Positions 18,884 to 30,767 of a stretch of DNA of 64,000 nt are shown in pieces. The notes under the pieces are model-generated. The model saw only the letters and a program-made list of their open reading frames with translations, ran no database searches and was not told the origin of the DNA. Both the position numbers and the translations under genes were made by a program. This stretch comes from an uncultured Alteromonadaceae bacterium (GTDB taxonomy: Bacteria; Pseudomonadota; Gammaproteobacteria; Enterobacterales; Alteromonadaceae): positions 62,001 to 126,000 of the forward strand of contig CAJXMO010000003.1 of the NCBI GenBank assembly GCA_913056495.1, in the 5' to 3' direction. Within the stretch, counting starts at the first letter, position 1. The number at the start of each line of letters is the position of its first letter.

Positions 18884-18908
18884 GGAATAGGAATAGGAGC
18901 TGCACAAT
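18884..18908 (+). promoter_or_regulatory. csrA leader with three GGA motifs
   Basis: Three GGA triplets at 18884-18886, 18890-18892 and 18896-18898 are spaced exactly six bases apart and overlap the csrA ribosome-binding site. GGA is the core of CsrA binding sites, and E. coli CsrA represses its own translation through such sites, so autoregulation is plausible here. Confidence 0.5.
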
Positions 18909-19103
18909 ATGCTAATTTTGACCAGACGTGTTGGTGAAACACTGATGATTGGTGACGAAGTCACTGTAACTGTATTAGGTGTTAAGGGTAATCAAGTTCG
19001 AATTGGTGTGAATGCGCCAAAAGAAATCTCTGTACACCGTGAAGAAATTTATATGAGAATACAAGCTGAGAAGAATCAGAATCCAGGTAACTCTGAATAT
19101 TAA
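18909..19103 (+). CDS. csrA: Carbon storage regulator CsrA
   Basis: 64 residues. [23 protein letters not shown] is the canonical start, with the RNA-binding residues Arg6/Arg7 in strand 1 and VHREEI (Arg44) near strand 5. CsrA is a dimeric RNA-binding protein that blocks or alters translation at GGA sites, controlling carbon metabolism, motility and biofilm. Its position after alaS is conserved. It is normally antagonised by CsrB-type RNAs under BarA/UvrY; a BarA-like kinase is at 49.2 kb. Confidence 0.97.
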   Translation: MLILTRRVGETLMIGDEVTVTVLGVKGNQVRIGVNAPKEISVHREEIYMRIQAEKNQNPGNSEY

Positions 19104-19123
19104 ATCTGATACTTTTAAGTGAT

Positions 19124-19150
19124 AAAAACCGGCATTTAGCCGGTTTTTTA
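19124..19150 (+). terminator. csrA terminator
   Basis: AAAACCGGC and GCCGGTTTT pair around ATTTA, followed by TTA; a classic intrinsic terminator 21 bases after the csrA stop. Confidence 0.88.
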
Positions 19151-19202
19151 GTTTAAACGCTTTAAAAAATAAGTTGTTTGATAAGTGAGCGATTAAATAT
19201 TA

Positions 19203-20492
19203 TCAGCCAGCAGTGCGTCTACGCTTATATAATGCCGGCATAAACTTAACCTGTTTAACCATATTGTCTTTAATATCCAGAATTTCCACCGGGTAGCCAT
19301 GCAGTCTCAAACATAAAAGTTCGGTCGGTATTTCTTCAAGATGTTCCAGAATTAACCCATTGAGTGTTCTGGGTCCGTCTTCCGGTAACTTCCATTTAAA
19401 CTGTTTATTCAAATCCCGGATGTTACTGGTGCCTTCAATCAGATAAGAGCCATCTGTTTGTTTAACATTATTGGTCAGCGGTAAATCCATTGTGGTGGTG
19501 AAGTCGCCGACAATCTCTTCAAGAATGTCTTCAAGCGTGATCAAGCCTTGGATATCACCGTATTCATCAACTACTAATCCAATGCGAATTTTATTACGTT
19601 GAAATTTAAGCAACTGAACATTTAAGGGGGTGCCTTCTGGCACAAAATAAATTTCGCGCACCGCTCGTAACAGGGTTTCTTTAGAGAATTTGGTTTTACT
19701 TGAAAGGCGCAAGATATCGCGAGAGTGAACAAAACCTACCGCATCATCAATTGTATCCCGGTACAGTAAAATTCGGGTATGTGTGCCGTGAGTCAGTTTT
19801 TTAGCAATATCTTTCCAGTCGTCATTGATATCTATACCGGCTATTTCATTGCGCGGCACCATAATATCTTCAACGGTAACGTTTTCTAAATCGAGTACAC
19901 TTAGCAGCATATCTCTGTGACGTCTTGGAATAAGTGCACCCGATTCGTTAACCACACTTCTTAACTCTTCATGGGTCAGAGAATCCTGGCGGTTATCCAG
20001 ATTAATTCTGAATACTTTTAAAACGCCGTTGGTAATTTGATTTAAACCCCAGACAAAAGGATAAAACGGGATCAGCAGGGCACTTAATATAATTGAAGCC
20101 GGATAAGCTATTTTTTCAGGAAAATAAGCCGCCAGTGTTTTGGGAGTGACTTCTGCAAAAATTAGAATAACTACGGTTAATACAATGCCAGAAATCGTTG
20201 TTGCGAGCGCTTCACCATAATCCCCTAATAAACGAATACCAATAAATGTTGCGATTGAAGCGGCAAAGATATTAACCAGGTTATTCCCAATTAAAATAAG
20301 ACCGATTAATCTGTCAGGCTTTTCAAGTAGAGTTTGGACACGTTTAGCGGAGCGATCACCATTTTGGGTAAGATGTCTTAACTTATATTTGTTAATAGAC
20401 ATCATGCCGGTTTCAGAACTAGAGAAAAATGCAGAAATAATAATGAGTACACCCAGTATAATAAACAAGGTACTCGTGGATATATCGTCCAA
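19203..20492 (-). CDS. CNNM/CorC-type transporter (HlyC/CorC family, CorB-like)
   Basis: 429 residues. An N-terminal DUF21/CNNM transmembrane domain of three to four helices (FFSSSETGMMSINKYKLRHL, IGNNLVNIFAASIATFIGI, IFAEVTPKTLAA) is followed by two CBS domains (MVPRNEIAGIDIN, VDEYGDIQGLITLEDILEEIVG) and a C-terminal CorC/HlyC transporter-associated domain. Members are inner-membrane proteins linked to Mg2+ and Co2+ handling. The order corB-like, ypjD-like, ffh is conserved in gammaproteobacteria. It follows the ypjD-like gene by 77 bases on the same strand and is probably co-transcribed. Confidence 0.92.
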   Translation of the reverse strand: MDDISTSTLFIILGVLIIISAFFSSSETGMMSINKYKLRHLTQNGDRSAKRVQTLLEKPDRLIGLILIGNNLVNIFAASIATFIGIRLLGDYGEALATTISGIVLTVVILIFAEVTPKTLAAYFPEKIAYPASIILSALLIPFYPFVWGLNQITNGVLKVFRINLDNRQDSLTHEELRSVVNESGALIPRRHRDMLLSVLDLENVTVEDIMVPRNEIAGIDINDDWKDIAKKLTHGTHTRILLYRDTIDDAVGFVHSRDILRLSSKTKFSKETLLRAVREIYFVPEGTPLNVQLLKFQRNKIRIGLVVDEYGDIQGLITLEDILEEIVGDFTTTMDLPLTNNVKQTDGSYLIEGTSNIRDLNKQFKWKLPEDGPRTLNGLILEHLEEIPTELLCLRLHGYPVEILDIKDNMVKQVKFMPALYKRRRTAG

Positions 20493-20569
20493 CAGTTAAT
20501 CCTATTTTAGTTAGATAATAAATTATATTTGGCTATATAAATATGGACTAGGTCTACTTGAGTCAAGGT

Positions 20570-21358
20570 TTATTGTAAAATAAATTCTTTGACTAGCCGT
20601 GAACCAAAATAACCCAAGGTTAATAATACGCTACCTGTCAGGCTAATGACCAAAATACGTTTACCTCGCCAACCCAGCTTCATATGTCCAATCAGAACAC
20701 CCATAAAACAGAACCAAGCTAGTAAAGTTAAAACGACTTTGTGTGCTTGCCCTGATCCAATAAAATTTTCTAAAAAAACAAAGCCTGTAATAATTGAAAC
20801 AGTCAGAACAGATAATCCAACCTTTAATAAGGTAAAAATTTGTCGTTCAATCGCATCCAGTGACGGCATGGGTAAAGAGAGTACAGATAAATCGTGATGT
20901 TTTAACCGGCTTGCAATCAGACTATATTGCATTGCCAGCAGTGTGGCAATTAACAAAATCGCATAACTGATAACAGATAAACTGATATGTGCGAGCATTT
21001 CAAATGTCCAGGCAGCAAAGTTTGCCTTTTCAACCGGAATAAACAAGCTGATAAATAAAACACCGGCAGAAAAAATTAAGTTAACCGGCAGTGCAAAATA
21101 GTTGCGGGTATAAATGGCAAACATTGCGGATATTAAAGTGACAGTTACGCTAATGACATTAGTTGCCAGCACCAGAGAATAAGCATGCTCATCATTTAAA
21201 TGATAATGCAAACCGACAAAAACAATATGTAATAATAAGCCTACAACGCCAATTGTAGTGAGGCTCAGCAAGTTCAGTGTACGTTTATTAAATAAAGATA
21301 ATAAAAGGCCAAGCGCACTGAATAGATAACAGATTATTGCCAGAGGCGCTATACTCAT
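20570..21358 (-). CDS. YpjD-like inner membrane protein (cytochrome c assembly family)
   Basis: 262 residues with about eight hydrophobic segments. The TFEMLAHISLSVISYAILLI segment carries the conserved His of the CcsA/CcmC-like cytochrome c assembly domain, and later segments include VLTLLAWFCFMGVLIGHMKLGWRGKR. This is the YpjD family, encoded divergently from ffh and next to corB-like genes. In E. coli-related genomes it was proposed to affect Mg2+/Co2+ resistance with CorB; a direct role in haem handling is not shown. Confidence 0.88.
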   Translation of the reverse strand: MSIAPLAIICYLFSALGLLLSLFNKRTLNLLSLTTIGVVGLLLHIVFVGLHYHLNDEHAYSLVLATNVISVTVTLISAMFAIYTRNYFALPVNLIFSAGVLFISLFIPVEKANFAAWTFEMLAHISLSVISYAILLIATLLAMQYSLIASRLKHHDLSVLSLPMPSLDAIERQIFTLLKVGLSVLTVSIITGFVFLENFIGSGQAHKVVLTLLAWFCFMGVLIGHMKLGWRGKRILVISLTGSVLLTLGYFGSRLVKEFILQ

Positions 21359-21733
21359 CTTAAATCCTTGTTATTATTTCACTTTTACTGTCAGATAAAG
21401 ACAATCTTTATCTGATTTCATCATTATTAGCCCGGTTACTTGACCAGGTAGTTTTATACAAATTGCACCATAAATGGCAAGACAGGCACCCGTTAAATGG
21501 TTTACTGGTAGATACATGAGTAAAACATTTAAAAATTAGGTGTTTTCAATCCGTCATAAAAAGCGTACTTTAACGGTTTTCATCCGCTTTGTACAAGCGC
21601 AAATTTGCTGATTAACTCGCATCTGGCGTTTGTTTACGTGTATAATGTGGCTAATTTTTCAAAGTGCATTAGAAATTGTCAAAAAATGGCCAAAGGCAAG
21701 CGCATCATTTGGCCGGTTAGGAATTAAATTAAT
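21359..21733 (+). promoter_or_regulatory. Divergent promoter region and ffh leader
   Basis: This region between two divergent genes holds TGTATAATG with TATAAT at 21641-21646, a good -10 for ffh. No convincing -35 is present at the usual distance. In the leader, GGCCAAA and TTTGGCC (about 21690-21714) can form a 7-bp hairpin shortly before the ffh start. Nothing else is recognised. Confidence 0.5.
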
Positions 21734-23113
21734 ATGTTTGAAAATTTATCAGACCGCCTCAGTCAAACGCTTAAAAATATAACAGGCAAAGGCCGACTTA
21801 CTGAAGATAATATCAAAGAAACGCTACGTGAAGTACGTATGGCTTTATTGGAAGCTGACGTTGCTTTACCTGTTATAAAGCAGTTTATCGACAATGTTAA
21901 AACCAAGTCGTTGGGTTTAGAGGTCAGTAAAAGTTTAAATCCGGGCCAAGCATTCTTAAAAATAGTGAATGCTGAAATGGTAGCGGCTATGGGTGAGGCA
22001 AACGAAGCTTTAAACCTGGCAACCCAAAAACCAGCTGTTATTATGATGGCAGGTTTACAAGGTGCCGGTAAAACGACCTCAGTCGGTAAGTTGGCTAAAT
22101 TTTTAAAAGAGCGAGAAAAGAAAAAAGTTTTAGTGGTCAGTGCCGACGTTTACCGTCCGGCAGCGATTAAACAGCTTGAAACTTTGGCCGATGATATTGG
22201 CGTAGAATTTTTCCCAAGTTCAGTTGAACAAAAGCCGGTAGATATTGCTAACGGTGCAATTCAGCACGCAAAACTACAGTTTTTTGATGTTGTAATCTTA
22301 GATACAGCAGGCCGCTTGCATGTCGACACTGACATGATGGATGAAATCAAAGCGTTAAATGAAGCGGTGAAACCGGTAGAAACTTTATTTGTAGTGGACG
22401 CTATGACAGGTCAGGATGCTGCAAATACAGCTAAAGCTTTCCATCAGGCGCTGCCTTTAACCGGTGTGATTCTGACAAAAGCGGATGGTGATGCCCGTGG
22501 TGGTGCCGCTTTATCTATCCGTCATATTACCGGTAAACCGATTAAGTTTATTGGTACAGGTGAAAAAACCGATGCACTTGAGCCTTTCCACCCGGATCGA
22601 ATTGCTTCTCGTATATTAGGCATGGGCGATATGCTTTCTCTCATTGAGGAAGTTGAGCGTACGGTCGATAAAGATAAAGCCATGAAGCTGGCTAAAAAGG
22701 TACAAAAAGGCAAAGGCTTTGATTTAGAAGACTTCCGTGACCAGCTTGCACAAATGCGTAATATGGGTGGCATGATGTCTATGATGAATAAATTACCCGG
22801 AATGAGTAATTTGCCGGATAATGTCAAAGATAAAGTGAATGACAAGCAATTTGTCCAAATGGAAGCCATTATCAATTCGATGACGCCAAAAGAAAGAAGT
22901 CACCCTGATTTGATTAAAGGCTCTCGTAAAAAACGTATTGCAGCCGGTTCAGGGACTCAAATTCAAGATGTTAACCGCTTGCTTAAGCAATTTACTCAAA
23001 TGCAGAAAATGATGAAAAAAATGGGTAAAGGTGGCATGAAAGGCATGATGCGTGGCATGAAAGGCATGATGCCACCGGGCGGAATGGGTGGCATGTTTGG
23101 CGGCGGCCGTTAA
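21734..23113 (+). CDS. ffh: Signal recognition particle protein Ffh
   Basis: 459 residues. It has an N-domain four-helix bundle, G-domain motifs GLQGAGKTT (107-115), DTAGRLHVD and TKADGDARGG, and a methionine-rich M domain ending in repeated Met/Gly/Lys (MKKMGKGGMKGMMRGMKGMM). Ffh with 4.5S RNA binds signal sequences of nascent inner-membrane proteins and docks at FtsY. It is monocistronic here, with its own terminator. Confidence 0.98.
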   Translation: MFENLSDRLSQTLKNITGKGRLTEDNIKETLREVRMALLEADVALPVIKQFIDNVKTKSLGLEVSKSLNPGQAFLKIVNAEMVAAMGEANEALNLATQKPAVIMMAGLQGAGKTTSVGKLAKFLKEREKKKVLVVSADVYRPAAIKQLETLADDIGVEFFPSSVEQKPVDIANGAIQHAKLQFFDVVILDTAGRLHVDTDMMDEIKALNEAVKPVETLFVVDAMTGQDAANTAKAFHQALPLTGVILTKADGDARGGAALSIRHITGKPIKFIGTGEKTDALEPFHPDRIASRILGMGDMLSLIEEVERTVDKDKAMKLAKKVQKGKGFDLEDFRDQLAQMRNMGGMMSMMNKLPGMSNLPDNVKDKVNDKQFVQMEAIINSMTPKERSHPDLIKGSRKKRIAAGSGTQIQDVNRLLKQFTQMQKMMKKMGKGGMKGMMRGMKGMMPPGGMGGMFGGGR

Positions 23114-23140
23114 TCATCCCCCAAATTCAGACTCAGAATT

Positions 23141-23167
23141 AAAATGCAGCCTACTGGCTGCATTTTT
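23141..23167 (+). terminator. ffh terminator
   Basis: AAATGCAGCC and GGCTGCATTT pair around TACT and are followed by a T-run; located 28 bases after the ffh stop. Confidence 0.9.
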
Positions 23168-23536
23168 TGATCTTACGTCATTAAAAATGATAGCTTAAGT
23201 CAGTTTATACCCTCAGCTGCACATAATAAAAATACCTTGATAGTCGAAAAACTATCCACATTGGAACGTAAAATGAAAATATTGTGGTTTTGTTCGGAAA
23301 ATAAAGTCCAATTTTACTTCAACTATTCTTATACGCAGCAGAGGTTAATTAACTTGAATTCAGCTTAATTAACAAGTGTGTTTAAAATTGGCCAATTTAT
23401 CCGCTATCCCAAGTAATATAGTGGCTTTTAAGTTGCATTAACGCTCAAACTGTGTAAAATTCACGGGCTTTTCGATCTAGGGTCGAAAAGCAGCCAATTA
23501 TTATTTATTTTTTAACTTAACAACTATGGGTACGAT
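23168..23536 (+). promoter_or_regulatory. Promoter and leader of the rpsP operon
   Basis: TTGCAT at 23433-23438 and TAAAAT at 23455-23460 are separated by 16 bases and form a plausible sigma-70 promoter. The leader then has a 9-bp hairpin GCTTTTCGA/TCGAAAAGC at 23467-23491, followed by an A/T-rich stretch before the rpsP start, which could be an attenuator or a regulatory stem. The upstream 250 bases show nothing recognisable. Confidence 0.55.
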
Positions 23537-23785
23537 ATGGTAACTATTCGTTTATCTCGTGGTGGTTCTAAAAAGCGTCCTTTCTACCAAGTAGTGGTAG
23601 CGGACAGCCGTAGCCCTCGCGATGGTCGTTTCATTGAGCGTATTGGATTTTTTAACCCAATTGCTCGTGGTCAAGAAGAAACTTTACGTCTTGACTTAGA
23701 ACGTGTGGATCACTGGATCTCGCAAGGCGCGCAAACTAGCCAACGAGTAAAAAGTTTAATTAAAGACGCTAAAGCAGCGGCTTAA
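23537..23785 (+). CDS. rpsP: 30S ribosomal protein S16
   Basis: 82 residues with [20 protein letters not shown] and [18 protein letters not shown], the canonical S16 sequence. It is a 30S assembly protein. First gene of rpsP-rimM-trmD-rplS; rimM begins 22 bases downstream. Confidence 0.98.
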   Translation: MVTIRLSRGGSKKRPFYQVVVADSRSPRDGRFIERIGFFNPIARGQEETLRLDLERVDHWISQGAQTSQRVKSLIKDAKAAA

Positions 23786-23806
23786 TTTTGGTGAATTGAG
23801 TAAGAT

Positions 23807-24337
23807 ATGGCCCAACCAGAAGATAAAATTGTTGTAGGTCGTCTTGGTGCGGTATACGGCATTAAAGGCTGGTTAAAAGTGTCATCTTTTACCGACGAAC
23901 CTGAAAATATATTTAGCTATAGCCCCTGGACTATTGGTCAAGGTAAGTTATGGCAAACAGTTAATATTGTCGAGTGGCGTCGACATAACAAAGGACTCAT
24001 CGTCAAATTAGAAGACGTTGATGTTCGGGAAAAAGCCCAATTGCTTACTGGCATGGACATTAGTGTCTCTGCTGAGCAATTTCCAGAATTGTCTGAAGAT
24101 GAATTCTACTGGCGTGATTTAGTGGGGTTAGCCGTGGTGAATACCAAAGGCTACAATATGGGGACGGTTAAGTCTCTGTTGGAAACCGGCTCAAATGACG
24201 TACTTGTGGTCAAAGCGAATGCGAATGATGCGTTTTCTATGAGTGAACGCTTAATTCCTTTGGTTGAAGACCAGGTCATCAAATCAATTGATTTAGATGC
24301 AAAGCAAATTACAGTCGACTGGGAAGCGGATTTTTAA
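23807..24337 (+). CDS. rimM: Ribosome maturation factor RimM
   Basis: 176 residues. The N-terminal RimM beta-barrel has [20 protein letters not shown], and the C-terminal PRC-barrel has [15 protein letters not shown] and [14 protein letters not shown]. It binds S19 and assists maturation of the 30S head. It is encoded between rpsP and trmD; only three bases separate its stop from the trmD ATG. Confidence 0.97.
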   Translation: MAQPEDKIVVGRLGAVYGIKGWLKVSSFTDEPENIFSYSPWTIGQGKLWQTVNIVEWRRHNKGLIVKLEDVDVREKAQLLTGMDISVSAEQFPELSEDEFYWRDLVGLAVVNTKGYNMGTVKSLLETGSNDVLVVKANANDAFSMSERLIPLVEDQVIKSIDLDAKQITVDWEADF

Positions 24338-24340
24338 TTG

Positions 24341-25108
24341 ATGCCAGCATTAAATTGGATCGGGGTTATTAGCCTTTTTCCACAAATGTTTGACGCAATT
24401 ACAGAATACGGTGTCACAGGACGTGCTGTAAAAAAAGGCTTGTTTGAATTTCATCGTTGGAATCCGAGAGATTTCGCTTACGATAAACATAAGACTGTCG
24501 ATGACAGACCTTATGGTGGCGGTCCCGGAATGCTAATGATGGTGCAACCATTGCAAGATGCGATTAGAACCGCTAAAGCCGAAGCAGGGGAAGGGGTAAA
24601 AACCATTTATCTCTCGCCGCAAGGTAAAAAACTGGATCAAAACGCAGTAGCAGAGCTTGCCAAACACCCTAAATTGCTATTAATTGCGGGTCGCTATGAA
24701 GGTGTCGACGAAAGGCTAATTGAAGCTGAAGTTGATGAAGAATGGTCGGTCGGTGATTATGTATTAAGTGGCGGCGAATTGCCTGCCATGACATTAATTG
24801 ATGCAGTGGCTCGTTTAATCCCGGGTGTATTAGGACATAAATTGTCAGCAGAACAGGATTCGTTTCAAAACGGATTATTGGACTGCCCACACTATACGCG
24901 CCCTGAGGTATTAGACGGCAAAGCAGTACCAGAGGTATTGCTCAGTGGAAATCATAAAAAGATTGATGAATGGCGATTGCAACAAGCATTAGGCCGGACT
25001 TGGTTAAGACGCCCTGATTTATTGGAAACCCTAGCTCTGGCTGATGAGCAACTTGAGTTATTGAAAGAATTTCAAACTCAAGTCAGCAAGAACGGCAGTG
25101 GATACTAG
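24341..25108 (+). CDS. trmD: tRNA (guanine-N1)-methyltransferase TrmD
   Basis: 255 residues from the ATG at 24341; a TTG directly before it is not needed. It shows [39 protein letters not shown], and the trefoil-knot SAM-binding region [14 protein letters not shown] with [15 protein letters not shown]. TrmD makes m1G37 in tRNAs and prevents +1 frameshifting. It lies in the rpsP operon. Confidence 0.97.
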   Translation: MPALNWIGVISLFPQMFDAITEYGVTGRAVKKGLFEFHRWNPRDFAYDKHKTVDDRPYGGGPGMLMMVQPLQDAIRTAKAEAGEGVKTIYLSPQGKKLDQNAVAELAKHPKLLLIAGRYEGVDERLIEAEVDEEWSVGDYVLSGGELPAMTLIDAVARLIPGVLGHKLSAEQDSFQNGLLDCPHYTRPEVLDGKAVPEVLLSGNHKKIDEWRLQQALGRTWLRRPDLLETLALADEQLELLKEFQTQVSKNGSGY

Positions 25109-25122
25109 GTAAAGAGGTTATT

Positions 25123-25476
25123 ATGAGTAAAATCATTCAACAGCTCGAACAAGAGCAAATGACTAAGGAGCTTCCAGCTTTCGCTCCTGGTGATACAGTT
25201 GTTGTACAAGTAAAAGTAAAAGAAGGTGACCGTGAGCGTTTACAGGCCTATGAAGGTGTTGTAATTGCTAAGAAAAACCGTGGTTTAAACTCTTCTTTCA
25301 CAGTTCGTAAAATGTCTAGTGGTGAAGGTGTGGAGCGTACGTTCCAAACTTACAGCCCATTAGTTGAAAGAGTTGAAGTTAAGCGTCGTGGTGATGTTCG
25401 TCAAGCGAAATTATACTACTTACGTGGCTTAACTGGTAAAGCGGCTCGTATTAAAGAGAAGCTTGCTAAGAAATAA
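25123..25476 (+). CDS. rplS: 50S ribosomal protein L19
   Basis: 117 residues with [35 protein letters not shown] and [25 protein letters not shown], the L19 signature. It is at the 30S-50S interface. It is last in the rpsP operon and has an AAAGAGG ribosome-binding site. Confidence 0.98.
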   Translation: MSKIIQQLEQEQMTKELPAFAPGDTVVVQVKVKEGDRERLQAYEGVVIAKKNRGLNSSFTVRKMSSGEGVERTFQTYSPLVERVEVKRRGDVRQAKLYYLRGLTGKAARIKEKLAKK

Positions 25477-25483
25477 TTGGCTG

Positions 25484-25512
25484 AAAAAGGCTCGCAAATG
25501 CGAGCCTTTTTT
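25484..25512 (+). terminator. rplS operon terminator
   Basis: AAAAAGGCTCGCA and TGCGAGCCTTTTT form a 13-bp stem with a two-base AA gap, ending in a T-run, eight bases after the rplS stop. Confidence 0.93.
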
Positions 25513-25523
25513 GATCTTAACCT

Positions 25524-26159
25524 ATGCAAAATCCGCTGCAAAAAGCACAGCAACTCTGCCAACAAATCAAAGCTGCGCTCAGTGATATTTTATTGCTGAA
25601 TGAGCTGACGATTACACCTCATCGCTATTCCGAAATTGAACTGATTAGAAGGCTTCAGAAAGCGCCTTACCAGTTATTACCGCAGTATGATATGGCAGAC
25701 AGCCATGCCTTGTTTCAGGTCCATTTTTTACTTTACCACAGTCTTTATTTATTAAAACAGGATGCCAGCGTTAATCAGCTAGCAAGCATTGAAATGGGAC
25801 TGGCTACAATTAGTGTCACACCGTATCAATCAGCGCCGGCTGGTCAGGCACTAAACGGCCACGACGAGCTACAGGCCTATTATTTAGATTTATCCCACCT
25901 GATTCATACGCAAAGTCAGGATGTTGAGCAAATGCTTGAATCCTTCTGGCAAAATATACAAGCACCCATTCCGGATGAAATGGAACTGAATAAAGCCTGC
26001 CAAATTTTTAATATAGAATGGCCGGTGACTTTATCTGAACTTAAACCAGCCTATAAATCTTTATGTTTAAGCCATCACCCGGATAAGGGTGGTAAAGTGA
26101 CTGATTTACAACAAATTAATTGGGCTTACCGTATTTTAAAAAGTCGAATAAGTGTTTGA
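25524..26159 (+). CDS. DnaJ-related protein with C-terminal J domain
   Basis: 211 residues. The first ~150 residues match the DnaJ-related N-terminal domain (ELIRRLQKAPYQLLPQYD, ALFQVHFLLYHSLYLL). The last ~55 residues are a short J domain with YKSLCLSHHPDKGG, which holds the HPD tripeptide that stimulates DnaK ATPase, and QQINWAYRILK. It is likely a cytoplasmic DnaK co-chaperone of unknown client. It starts only 12 bases past the rplS terminator, so it needs its own promoter or read-through. Confidence 0.85.
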   Translation: MQNPLQKAQQLCQQIKAALSDILLLNELTITPHRYSEIELIRRLQKAPYQLLPQYDMADSHALFQVHFLLYHSLYLLKQDASVNQLASIEMGLATISVTPYQSAPAGQALNGHDELQAYYLDLSHLIHTQSQDVEQMLESFWQNIQAPIPDEMELNKACQIFNIEWPVTLSELKPAYKSLCLSHHPDKGGKVTDLQQINWAYRILKSRISV

Positions 26160-26385
26160 TTAATCAAAACTATGCTGCAATACTTTAAGCCATAACATTT
26201 TAGTTACACCTATTCTGATTTTAGCATTTGATTATAAAGCTGAGTCAGGGATAACAAGTTGCTTCACAGACTAAAACTGCCGAATGAGATAAATGTATTT
26301 ATTTGGCTAATTGATTATCCCGGGTCAGATTAAAACGAAAAAATTGAGCGCTAAAATGGCATTTAAAAACAGTGGAGTTTTGCCA

Positions 26386-28044
26386 ATGGATAAAATTTGG
26401 TTAAATCAATACCCGGAAGATGTACCTGCCGAAATAGACCCGGATCAATACACTAACCTGATAGAGGTGATGGACGAGGCTTGTTATCGCTTTGCCGATC
26501 GCACGGCTTTTATCAATATGGGTAAAGGCATTACCTATCAACAACTGACTGACGAATCCACCGCATTTGCCAGCTATTTACAAAATGAGCTAGGCTTAGG
26601 CAAAGGTGATGTGGTTGCACTAATGATGCCTAATTTATTGCAATATCCAATTGCTTTATTTGGTGCGTTAAAAGCTGGCTGCACAATTGCAAATGTCAAT
26701 CCGCTTTATACAGCACGCGAATTAAAGCATCAGCTAACGGACTCAGGGGCGACCACCATTGTAATTGTTGCCAACTTTGCTAATACGCTGGAAAAAGTGA
26801 TTGGTGAAACCCAGTTAAAAAATGTCATTTTGACAGAGCTGGGTGATCAGCTGGGCTGTGTGAAAGGTTTTATTGTTAATAAAGTCGTGAAACATATCAA
26901 AAAAATGGTACCTGACTTTAATTTACCTCAAGCCATAGCTTTTAACCAGGTCATTAAAGCAGGGGCTAAACTCGAATTTAAAAAAGTAGAAATCGACGCC
27001 GAAGAAACCGCATTTTTACAATACACAGGCGGTACAACCGGCGTGGCGAAAGGCGCTATGTTAAGTCATCGTAATATGATCGCTAACTTGCTGCAGGCTG
27101 CAGCCTGGTTAGACAGTTCACTTGAATATGGTAAAGAAACCATAGTGACCGCGCTGCCGCTTTACCATATCTTTGCTTTACTGGCGAACTGCCTGAATTT
27201 TATGAAGTATGGCGCAACTAACTTACTGATTACCAACCCGCGAGATATGCCTGGTTTTGTCAAAGAGCTTCAAAAAAATAAGTTTACCGTACTGACCGGG
27301 GTCAATACCTTGTTTAATGGTTTGCTCAATGCAAAAGGGTTTGCCGAATTAGATTTTAGCCAGTTTAAATTTGCATTGGGCGGCGGTATGGCTGTGCAAA
27401 GACCGGTTGCACAGCGCTGGGAAAAAGTCACAGGTGCAAAGTTATACGAAGCCTATGGTTTAACCGAATGTTCACCGGCTGTTGCTATTAATCCTATGAA
27501 CCAAAATGCACATACTGGCAGTATTGGTTTACCTGTGCCTTCAACCCTGTGCCGCGTGGTTGATGAAAATGGCAATGAATTAGGCCCGAATGAAGCGGGC
27601 GAGCTTCAGGTGCAGGGCCCGCAGGTTATGAAAGGCTATTTTAACCGGCCTGATGCAACCGCGGAAGCTATAAAAGATGGTTGGTTTTGTACGGGCGATA
27701 TGGCTGAATATGATGAAAATGGTTATTTCAGAATTGTCGATCGTAAAAAAGATATGATTTTAGTTTCCGGCTTTAATGTATATCCAAATGAAATAGAAGA
27801 AGTCGTGGCGATGCACGATAAAGTACTGGAAGTGGCAGCGGTTGGCATTAAAGATGAAAAATGTGGTGAAGTCGTAAAAATCTTTGTCGTGAAAAAAGAT
27901 GAAAGCTTAACCGAAGAAGAACTGAAAGCGCATTGCAAAGAGAATTTAACGGCTTATAAACGCCCTAAAGCCATTGAATTTAAAGATGAATTACCTAAAA
28001 CCAATGTGGGTAAAATATTGCGTCGTGAGCTGAGAGACAATTAA
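26386..28044 (+). CDS. fadD: Long-chain fatty acid-CoA ligase FadD
   Basis: 552 residues from the ATG at 26386, which has GTGGAG nine bases upstream and starts [17 protein letters not shown] like E. coli FadD; a longer frame to 26311 would add 25 unrelated residues. AMP-forming motifs are [32 protein letters not shown] and the [20 protein letters not shown] linker, with the catalytic C-terminal Lys in [11 protein letters not shown]. It activates long-chain fatty acids at the inner membrane for beta-oxidation. No FadR site was identified. Confidence 0.95.
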   Translation: MDKIWLNQYPEDVPAEIDPDQYTNLIEVMDEACYRFADRTAFINMGKGITYQQLTDESTAFASYLQNELGLGKGDVVALMMPNLLQYPIALFGALKAGCTIANVNPLYTARELKHQLTDSGATTIVIVANFANTLEKVIGETQLKNVILTELGDQLGCVKGFIVNKVVKHIKKMVPDFNLPQAIAFNQVIKAGAKLEFKKVEIDAEETAFLQYTGGTTGVAKGAMLSHRNMIANLLQAAAWLDSSLEYGKETIVTALPLYHIFALLANCLNFMKYGATNLLITNPRDMPGFVKELQKNKFTVLTGVNTLFNGLLNAKGFAELDFSQFKFALGGGMAVQRPVAQRWEKVTGAKLYEAYGLTECSPAVAINPMNQNAHTGSIGLPVPSTLCRVVDENGNELGPNEAGELQVQGPQVMKGYFNRPDATAEAIKDGWFCTGDMAEYDENGYFRIVDRKKDMILVSGFNVYPNEIEEVVAMHDKVLEVAAVGIKDEKCGEVVKIFVVKKDESLTEEELKAHCKENLTAYKRPKAIEFKDELPKTNVGKILRRELRDN

Positions 28045-28062
28045 TCTGTTAAACGGATTAGC

Positions 28063-28109
28063 AAGCTTGTTCAGCTGATTAAAATCTCTGCTGAACAAGC
28101 TTTTTTTTT
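28063..28109 (+). terminator. fadD terminator
   Basis: AAGCTTGTTCAGC and GCTGAACAAGCTT form a 13-bp stem with a 14-base loop followed by nine Ts, just after the fadD stop. Confidence 0.92.
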
Positions 28110-28151
28110 GCGGTAAAATCACAGTCACTCGAATCAGATATCAATTGACAC

Positions 28152-28604
28152 ATGGCATATTGGCTGCTCAAAACCGAACCGGATGAATACTCAATCGATG
28201 ACATCGCACAGACACAAGTATTTTGCTGGGATGAAATTCGAAATTATCAGGCTCGCAATTTAATTCGTGATCAGATTAAACAAGGTGATATGGCTTTCAT
28301 CTATCACAGTTCCTGCAAACAGGTGGGCATAGCTGGCATTGTGGAAGTACTCACTGACGGTCAGGTAGAGCAGGCTCAGTTTAATCCTGAACATCCTAAA
28401 TTTGATCCTAAATCCAGTCCGGATAAACCTAAATGGTATAGCTTTAACATCACATTTAAATCTAAATTTAATCGAATAGTGCCGCTTAAATGGATTAAAC
28501 AACAAGCAGAACTAAGCGATATGGTATTGTGCAAACAAGGCCGGTTATCTGTTCAACCTGTAACTGAACATGAATGGCAGTTTATTGCCGAAAGAGCTAA
28601 GTAG
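28152..28604 (+). CDS. EVE domain-containing protein
   Basis: 150 residues, wholly an EVE domain: YWLLKTEPDEYSIDDI at the start, WDEIRNYQARNLIRD, DMAFIYHSSCKQVGIAGI and the W/Y-rich C-terminal half. EVE domains belong to the PUA superfamily and are thought to bind modified bases in nucleic acids; bacterial homologues of human THYN1 have this length. It sits between fadD and ligA, nine bases before the ligA start, and may be co-transcribed with ligA. Function is not known. Confidence 0.9.
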   Translation: MAYWLLKTEPDEYSIDDIAQTQVFCWDEIRNYQARNLIRDQIKQGDMAFIYHSSCKQVGIAGIVEVLTDGQVEQAQFNPEHPKFDPKSSPDKPKWYSFNITFKSKFNRIVPLKWIKQQAELSDMVLCKQGRLSVQPVTEHEWQFIAERAK

Positions 28605-28613
28605 GAAACCTAA

Positions 28614-30653
<2,040 letters not shown>

Positions 30654-30767
30654 TAAATGCTAAATACCCGGAAGTTGTTCTTTTTTCTGGGTAAATTTTT
30701 ATGCAAAAATCCGACATGGCTCTAAACTTAAGTTGGAAATAATTTAAATTAAAACCAATAAAGGGGA

